64,000 nt of DNA, from NCBI RefSeq assembly GCF_020037125.1, contig NZ_JAIQDG010000020.1:62001-126000 (forward strand). Reading direction: 5' to 3'. Origin of the DNA: Myxococcus sp. RHSTA-1-4. Its GTDB lineage: Bacteria > Myxococcota > Myxococcia > Myxococcales > Myxococcaceae. The position numbers and the translations under genes were made by a program. Under the pieces are notes generated by a model, which saw nothing but the letters and a program-made list of their open reading frames with translations, was not told where the DNA came from and did no database searches. This document shows positions 33,101 to 42,100 of this stretch, in pieces; the stretch's first letter is position 1, and each line of letters starts with the position of its first letter.

Positions 33101-36100
33101 GGGTACGCCGCCGTGCGCCCGCTCCACTCCTCCACCAGCCGCCGCTGCTCCTCCGCGCCCATCAGCGGCAACAGCGACAGTGGCCGCCGCGGCTCGGCGG
33201 CCGCGGCCTCCAGCAGCACCCTCACGTGCCCCAGCAGCCGGTCCGCCGTCTCCGGCTCGAACAGGTCGCTGTTGTAGTTGAGCTCCGCCAGGACGCCTTC
33301 CGGCACCTCCTCCACCGCCAGTGAGAAGTCGAACTTCGACGTGCGGGTGTCCGGCTCCATTCCAGTCAGCGACAGCCCCTTCCGCAGCTTCATCTCCGGC
33401 AGGGGCGTGTTCTGCAGGGCCAGCGACACCTGGAACAACGGGCCGTGGCTCAGGTCGCGCTCCGGCAGCAGCGCCTCCACCAGCTTCTCGAAGGGCACGT
33501 CCTGGTGCGCGTACGCGCCGAGCGTCACATCCCGGACCTGCGCCAGCAACTCCAGGAAGGAGGCCTCGGGCCGCACCCGGGACCTCAGCACCAGCGTGTT
33601 GGCGAAGAAGCCGATGAGGCCCTCGGTCTCCGCGTGTGTACGGCCCGCGATGGGCGAGCCCACGCAGAGGTCCTCCTGGCCCGAGTACCGCGACAGCACC
33701 GCCTGGTACGCCGCCAGCAGCACCATGAAGGGCGTGGCGCCCTCCCGCCGGCTCAGCGCCTCCACCTGCCGCCACAGCGCCTTCGGCCACGTCTGCTTCC
33801 GGAATCCTCCCCGGAACGTTTGCGCCGCCGGGCGTGGCCGGTCCGTGGGGAGCTCGAGCGCGCGCGCTGCACCCTCCAGCTGCTTGCGCCAGTAGTCGAG
33901 CTGCGCCTCCAGCACCTCGCCCTGCAACCAGCCACGCTGCCACACCGCGTAGTCCGCGTATTGCACCGGAAGTTCCGGCAACGGCGACGGCAGGCCCTGA
34001 GAGAAGGCGTCGTAGAGCGCCGCGACCTCCCGCACGAGCACGCCCGTGGACCAGCCGTCCGAGACGATGTGATGCATCACCAGCACGAGGATGTGGTCCT
34101 CGGGCGCCAGCTTCAGCAGGGTCGTCCTCAGCAGCGGGCCTCGTGAGAGGTCGAAGGGGCGTGCCACCTCCTGTTCCACCTGACGCCACGCCTCCTCCCG
34201 CGAGCCTGGCTCCACCGGGCGGAAGGACACGACCGGCTCCGGGGAGATGACCTGCACGGCCACGCCATCCTCGGCGCGGAACGTGGTGCGCAACGACTCA
34301 TGGCGCCGGACCAGCTCCCGGAAGCTCCGCTCCAGTGCCTGGGTCTCCAGCGGTCCACGCAGCCGTACCGCCGCTGGCATGTTGTACGCGGCACTCCCAG
34401 GCTCGAACTGGTCCAGGAACCACAGCCGCTGCTGCGCGAACGAGAGCGGCGGAGCGGAGGTCCGGTCCGCGCGAGGCACCAGCGGCGGGGCGGTGAGGGA
34501 GGTCCCCGCATGCGTCAGGCGCTCGATGCGGCTGGCGAGCGCCGCCACCGTGGGAGCCTCGAAGAGCTCGCGCAGCGGGAGCTCGATGCCGAACGCACCG
34601 CGCAGCCGGGAGACGGCGCGCGTGGCCATCAGCGAGTGCCCGCCCAGCTCGAAGAAGTGGCCGTTCCGGCCCACCTTCTCCAGGCCCAGCACCTCGGCGA
34701 AGAGGCCCGCGAGGACCTCCTCGGTGGCGGTCCGCGGGGGCTCGAAGTCCTCGCGTCCCCCGGCCCCGAGGTCCGGCCTGGGCAGGGCCTTGCGGTTCAC
34801 CTTGCCGCTGGGCGTCAGCGGCAGGGCCTCCAGCGTGACGAACGCGGAGGGCACCATGTACTCGGGCAGCCGCTGCTGGAGGAAGGCGCGCAGGGACTCG
34901 AGGTCGAGGGCGTCAGGCGGCACCGCCAGGACGAGGTAGCCCACGAGGCGCCTGTCACCGGGCACGTCCTCTCGCACCACGGCGGCCGCGTCCCGCACGT
35001 CCTCGTACGCGCGCAGGGCGGCCTCCACCTCGCCCGTCTCCACGCGGAAGCCGCGCAGCTTCACCTGCCCGTCCAGGCGGCCGAGGAACTCCACCGTGCC
35101 ATCGGACTTCCACCGCGCCAGGTCTCCCGTGCGGTACAGCCGCGCACCGGGCACGCCGCTGAACGGATGCGGGACGAACTTCTCCGCCGTCAGCCCCGGA
35201 CGTCCGGCGTACCCGTGCGCCAGGTGCGTTCCACCGAGGAACAGCTCTCCGGGCACGCCCACCGGGCACGGCTGACCGTACGGGTCCAGCACATGGAGCT
35301 GGCAGTGCGGCAGCGGTCCGCCAATGGATGGCAGGCGCGGCCACGTGGACGGAGCGCCTTGCAGCCGGTGCGCGGAGACGACGTGCGTCTCGGACGGGCC
35401 GTACTGGTTCTCCAGCACGCACCCGGGCAGCTTCTCGAAGAAGGCCACCAGCGCCGAAGTCACCTGGAGCTGCTCACCCGCCGTCACCACCTCCCGCAGC
35501 GCGCGCGGCACCGTGGCGCCATGGGTCGCGGCGTCCGCCATGGCCTGCAAGGCGACGAACGGAAGGAACATTCGTTCCACGCCGGTGCGGTCCATGAAGT
35601 CCAGCAGCGCGGGCATGTCCTGCCGCAGGCCCCCGGTGGGGAGCACCAGCGTGCCGCCCGCCCACCAGGTGGAGAACATCTCCTGGAAGGACACGTCGAA
35701 GCTGAGCGCGGCGAACTGCAGCGTGGTGGCCGCCGGATTGACGGATTGCCTCAACTGCCACGCCAGCAGGTTGGACAGCGCACGGTGCGGCAGCGCGACA
35801 CCCTTGGGCTGCCCCGTGCTGCCGGAGGTGTAGATGAGATAGCAGGTGGCCTCCGGCGGCAGCTCCCGTGCAACGGCGTGGGCGGGGTGACGAGCGATGG
35901 CGCTCGCCTCGGTGTCCACGCAGACGCGATGGGCGCCCAGGTCCACGTACAGCGAGGAGGCGAGGTGCGACTGCGTGAGGACGACCGGCGCGCCCGAGTC
36001 CTCCAGCATGAACGCCAGCCGCTCGGAGGGGTAGTTCGGATCCAGCGGCAGGCACGCGGCACCGGCCTTGAGCGCCGCCAGCACGGCGACGGCCATGTCC

Positions 36101-39100
36101 AGGCTCTTGTCCAGGCACAGGCCCACGGTGCCGCCCCCGGGCACGCCCAGGGACACCAGGTGATGCGCCAGCCGGTTCGCGCGCGAGTCCAGCTCCGCGT
36201 AGGTGAGTGAGTGCGTCCCGTCGGTGACAGCCACCGCGTCCGGCGTGCGCGTGGCCTGTGCCTCCACCGGGCGGTGCACCGGCACGCGCGGAGGAGGCTC
36301 GCGCGCGGTGTCGTTCCACTCCACCAGCACCCGGCGCCGCTCTTCCGCGCCCAGCAGCGAGAGCTCCGACAGCGGCTGGCCGGCCTTGCCACGCAGCTCG
36401 CCCAGGAGCTGGCGCACGTGCCCCAGCATTCCCCGCACCGCCGCCGCGTCGAACCGCGCGGAGTCGTAGGTGAGCTTGAGCAGCAGCTCGCGGCCCGGCA
36501 CCGCCATCAGCGTCAGCGGGTGGTGGTCCACCTCCACCGAGGAGGGATTGCGCACCACCAGCTCGTCCGAGGGCGTGGAGAGCGCGGCCTCCATCGGGTA
36601 GTTCTCGTAGATGAAGAGGCTCTCGAACAGTGGCGGGCCCGGAGGCACTTCGCTCCAGCGGCGCACCTCCACCAGCGGCGCCACCTCGTACTGGCGAGCC
36701 TCCTGCAACCACCCTTGCAGTGCCTTCAGCCAGGGCCCCACGGCTTGCGAGGGGGGCAGCCGCACCCGCACGGGGATGGCGTTGATGAACATGCCCACCA
36801 TGCCCTCGATGCCGGGCAGCTCCGGGGGCCTTCCGGAGACCGTCAGGCCGAAGAGCACGTCATCCCTGCCGCTGTAGCGTCCCAGCAGCAGCGCCCACGC
36901 GGCCTGCAAGAGCGTGCCGGGCGTGACGCCCTGCTGCCGGGCGAAGGCCACCAGCGCCGCCGTCTCCTCGGTGGCCAGACGGAGTTCCTGCTCACCTCTT
37001 CCGGCGGGAGCGCGAGACGCGCCGCCGACGTCCACCCGCGTGGGCTCCGTGAAGTCCGCCAGGGCCTTCCGCCAGAACTTGCGCGCGGCGCCCAGGTCCT
37101 GCCGCCCCAGCCAGGCGATGTAGTCCCGGTACGGGCGCACGTCCCGCCGAGGCGGTGTCAGCCCACGCCGGAGCGCCTCGTAGCGGGTGAAGACGTCCCG
37201 GGTCACCAGTTGCGTCGACCACCCATCCAGCAGCAGGTGCGTGACGCTGAACACCACGCGCCACACCCGCTCGCCGGTGCGCAGCAGCGTCAGCCGGAAC
37301 AGCGGCGCGCGGGTGAGCACCACGCCTCGCCGGCGGTCCTCCGCGAAGAACGCGGCCACCCGGGCCTCCAGGTCCGCGGGAGCCACGGAGCGCCAGTCCT
37401 CCACCGTGACGGAGGGCTCCACCTCGCGCATCACCGCCTGGAGCGGCGCGTCCAGTCCCTCCCAGAAGAACGCCGTCCGGAGGATGGAGAACTGCATGGC
37501 CGTCTGCCGCCACGCCTCCGTGAAGGCCTTCACGTCCAGTCCGCCGTCCACCTCGAAGGCGAGCTGGTTGAAGTACGGCTGGGTCTCATCCTCCTGGAGG
37601 TGGTGGAACAGGATGCCCTGCTGCAAGGGCGCCAGCGGGTAGAGGTCCTCCACGTCGCGCAGGCGTCCGCCCTTCGCGGCCAGCCTGTCCGCGAGCGCGT
37701 CCAGTTCCCCCTGCCCCAGCTTCGCCAGGGGGAAATCGGAAGGCGCCAGCCCGCGCGGATCCTCCGAGGTACCCTGAGCGATGAGCTCGCGCAGCGCGCC
37801 CAACAGCTCATGGGCCAACCGCTCCACCGTCTCGGCCCGGTGGACGCCCGTGCCATAGGTGAGCATCAGCCGCATCCGGCCGCCGGTGACGGCGCAGTCC
37901 ACGTCGAGCAGGTGCGCCCGCTTTCCTCCCGGTGCACGCGTGGGCCCCACCGAGCCGTCCGACAGGGCCAGCGGCGCCGTCGCGGGGAGCACGTGGTCGA
38001 GCTGCCCCAGGTAGTTGAAGCCCACCTCCGGGGGAGGCAGCGCGCTCAGCCGCTCACGCAGCACGGGGTCCGGCGACAGGTAGCGCAGCACGCCGTAGCC
38101 CACGCCCCTGCCCGGAATGCGCCGCAGCGCCTCCTTCGCCGAGCGCAGCCACGCGCCCGGCCCCACCCCGTCCGGATCCACCAGCACCGGGTAGATGCTG
38201 GTGAACCAGCCCACGGTGCGCGACAGGTCCACGCCCTCGAACAGGTCCTCCCGCCCGTGCCCCTCCATCTCCACGCGCACGCACGGCGCTCCCGTCCACC
38301 GGCGCAGCACGTGGGCAAGAGCGCCCAGCAGCAGCTCATCCGGCCTCGCGCGACAGGCCTTCGCCACGTCATGGAGCAGCGCCTGCGTCTCCGCGGCCTC
38401 CAGGGCCACCTCCACCATGCGGGACGCGCCTTCCGTGTTGGCGGCGCCAGCCTCCACGTCCACGGGCAGCCGGGCCACGCGCTCCCACGGGAGCCCGAGC
38501 CAGAAGTCCGCCTCCTCGCGCGCGGCGTGCGAGCGGGCGTGCTCCACCAGTCGCGAAGCCCACGCCTGGAAGGACAGCGTCTTCGGGGGCAACCGCACGG
38601 GCTCGTCCGCGCGGAGCTGCCGGTACGCGGTCAGGAGGTCCTCCAGCAGCACGCGCCACGAGACCGCATCCACCGCGAGGTGGTGGACGACGAGCAGCAA
38701 CTCCTGCGGTGCTTCGGGCCCGGAGTCGAACAGCACGGCCCGCGCGAGGTCTCCCGTCGTCAGGTCCAGCCCCGCCTGTGCGCTGGTAGCGTGGGACACC
38801 ACGGCGGCACGGCGCGCGTCCGGAGTCAGACCGGAGAGGTCCACCGTCTCGAGGGGCAGCGTCCCCTCCAGCCCGCCGAGCTCCTGGTACCAGCCGCCCT
38901 GCCCGTCCCGCCTGAAGCGCAGGCGCAGGGTGTCGTGGTGCTCGCGCAGGTGCTGGAGGGCTCGCTCCAGGTGCTCCACCCTCACGCGCTCGCGCAGGAT
39001 GAAGCGCAGGGCCTGGTTGAAGTGGTGCGGCTCCGGCAGCTCACGCTCGAAGAACCAGCGCTGGATGGGCGTCAGCTCCACCGGCCCCGTCACCGGCCCC

Positions 39101-42100
39101 TGCTCCACCTTGACGCTCGACGCCTCCGCGGCCACCGCCGCGAGCCGCGCCACCGTGCGGTGTTCGAAGAGCTGTTTCGCGGTGAGGTGCAGTCCGGCCT
39201 GCGCGGCGCGGGAGATGACCTGGATGCCGAGGATGGAGTCGCCGCCCAGCTCAAAGAAGTCCTCGTGGATGCCCACGCGCGGCCGGCCCAGCACCTGCGC
39301 CCAGACGGCCGCGAGCGCGTCCTCCTTCGCGTCGCGCGGCCCCACGTACGCCTCCGTCACCTCCATCGCGTACCCCGGTGCCGGCAGCGCGCGCCGCTCC
39401 ACCTTGCCATTGGCCGACAGCGGGAACGCTTCCAGCGCGACGATGGCCGAGGGCACCATGTACTCGGGCAGCCGCTCGCCCAGGAACGCGCGCAGCACCG
39501 CGGCGTCCGGCTTCGCGGTGGAGCCCTCCGCGCCGGGAGGCACCACGTACGCCACGAGCCGCGCCCCCGAAGGGCTGTCGTCGCGCACCACCGCCACCGC
39601 ATCCCCCACCGAGGGGTGCGTCCGCAGCGCGGACTCGATTTCGCCCAGCTCGATGCGATAGCCGCGCACCTTCACCTGGAAGTCCGTGCGGCCCAGGTAT
39701 TCGAGCCGGCCATCCGCGCGCCAGCGCACGCGGTCTCCCGTGCGGTACAGGCGGGCTCCGGGCTCCGTGCCGAAGGCATCCGGGATGAAGCGCTCCGCCG
39801 TCAGCTCCGGCCGCCGCCAGTAGCCGCGCGCCACGCCCGTGCCGCCGATGAACAGCTCGCCGGGCACCCCCACTGGCACCGGCCGCAGGTGCGCGTCCAG
39901 CACGTACAGGCGCGTGTTGGCGATGGGGCGGCCGATGGCCACCGGGCCGCTCGCCGGGTCCGCCGCGCTCACCGTGTACACGCAGCAGCCCACCACCGTC
40001 TCCGTGGGGCCGTACTCGTTGATGAGCCGTGTGTCCGGCGCATGCTCGCGCCAGAAGGCCACACCCTCGGCCGTCAGCGCCTCGCCGCCGATGACGAAGG
40101 CCCTCGCGCGGCCGGCGGCCTCGTCGGGACGGAGCTGCTGCGCCAGCATGCGCAGGTGCGTGGGCGTCAGCTTCACCAGGCTGAAGTGGCTGCCCGCGCG
40201 CAGGGCCTCGCCCAGGCCCTCCACGCCCGCCTCCTCCGGCACCAGCACCACGGGCCGGCCCGCCACCAGAGGGGCAATGAGGCTGGTGACGGTCAGGTCG
40301 AACGACAGCGGCGAGTGCACCGGAGAGCCACTGCCCTCGGTGATGCCATAAGCGCGCAGCGCCCAGCACAGGTAGTTCACCACGCCCCGGTGCTCCACCA
40401 TGACGCCCTTGGGGCGGCCGGTGCTGCCGGACGTGTAGATGAGGTACGCGAGGTCGCCGGCGGTAGCGAGGGGCTCGGGCGGCGTCACGGGCTCGCGCTC
40501 CGCGGTGCGCTCCCACTCGGAGTCCACACACAGGAGGACCCGTGAAGACACGGGCAGCGTGCTCGCCAGGGCCTTCTCCGTGAGCAGCACCGGCACGCCC
40601 GTGTCCTCCATCAGGAAGGACAGCCGCGACGCGGGCCACGCCGGATCGATGGGCACGTACGCGCCCCCCGCCTTCAGCACGGCCCACAGCGCCACCACCA
40701 TGTCCGGAGAGCGGCGGAAGCACAGGCCCACCAGCGTCCCCGGCCGCACGTCCCGGCCGCGAAGGTAATGCGCGAGCTGGTTGGAGCGCGCGTCCAGCTC
40801 ACGGAACGTGAGCCGCGTATCCCCCATCGACACGGCCACCGCGTCCGGAGTGCGCGCCACCTGCTCCTGGAAGAGCCCGTGCACGGTGGCCCTGTCCGGG
40901 AAGTCCGTGCGCGTGTCGTTCCACGCCACGAGCAACTGGTGGCGCTCGGCCTCGGACAGCAGGGGCAGCTCGCCCAGGCGGCCCTCCGGCCGCGCCACCA
41001 GGGCCTCCAGCACGCGGCGCAGGCGCTCCAGCTGAGCGTCCGCGAAGGCCTCGGTGAAGCGCGTGCGGTCGTAGCGCAGGTGCAGCGGGAGCCGCGTGCC
41101 GTTGGAGGCGATGAGCGTGAGGGCGAAGTGGTCCGTCTCCACCGCGCTGACGTCGCGCACCTCCAGCGCCCGCGAGGCGGAGGTGAGCGCGGCGTCCAGC
41201 GGGTAGTTCTCGAAGACGACCAGCGTGTCGAAGAGTGGTGTGCCCGCGGGCACGCCGCTCCAGCGCTGCACCTTCACCAGCGGCGCGTGCTCGTGCTGCC
41301 GCGCCTCCACCTGCACCTCCTGGATGCGGCGCAGCCACTCCAGCCAGGGCTCGTCCGGAGACAGGCGCACACGCACGGGCTGGGTATTGATGAACAGGCC
41401 CACCATGTCCTCCACGCCCGCCAGGTCCGGCGGACGTCCGGAGACGGTGGTGCCGAAGACGACGTCCTCGGAGCCCGACACGTGGCCGAGCACCATGGCC
41501 CACGCGCCCTGCACCAGCGTGCTCGCGGTGAGCCCGTGCCGCCGCGCGAAGGCGTTGAGCGCCGCGGTGGTGTCCGAGGGCAGGTGCAGCACGCGCGTGG
41601 CTCGGCCCTGCCCCTCTCCCTGCCCTGCTCCGGTCGGGGTGGGCTCGTGGAAGCCCGCCAGCTCGCGGCGCCAGAAGGCCTCCGTCACCGCGAGGTCGCG
41701 CTCCGCCAACCAGCCGATGTAGTCCCGGAACGGACGCGGCGAGGCGAGCCTCGGAGGGCGGCCCGCGAGCGTGCCCTCGTACAGCGCGAAGACGTCGCGC
41801 AGCACCAGCGGCACGGACCAGCCGTCCAGCACCAGGTGCGAGTGACTGAAGACGAGGCGGTGCGCCTCATCCGCGGTGCGCAGCAGCGTCAGCCGCACCA
41901 GCGGCGCGCGGGACAGGTCGAAGCCATCGCGCCGGTCCTGCTCCAGGAACGCGGCCAGCCGCGCGTCGCGCGCCTCGGGGGACAGGTCGCGCCAGTCCTC
42001 GGTGCGCAGGGGCAGGTCCACCTCGTGCAGCACGACCTGCACGGGCTCGTCCACGTCGTCCCAGACGAGCGCCGTCCGCAGCACGGGGTGCGCCGCCACC

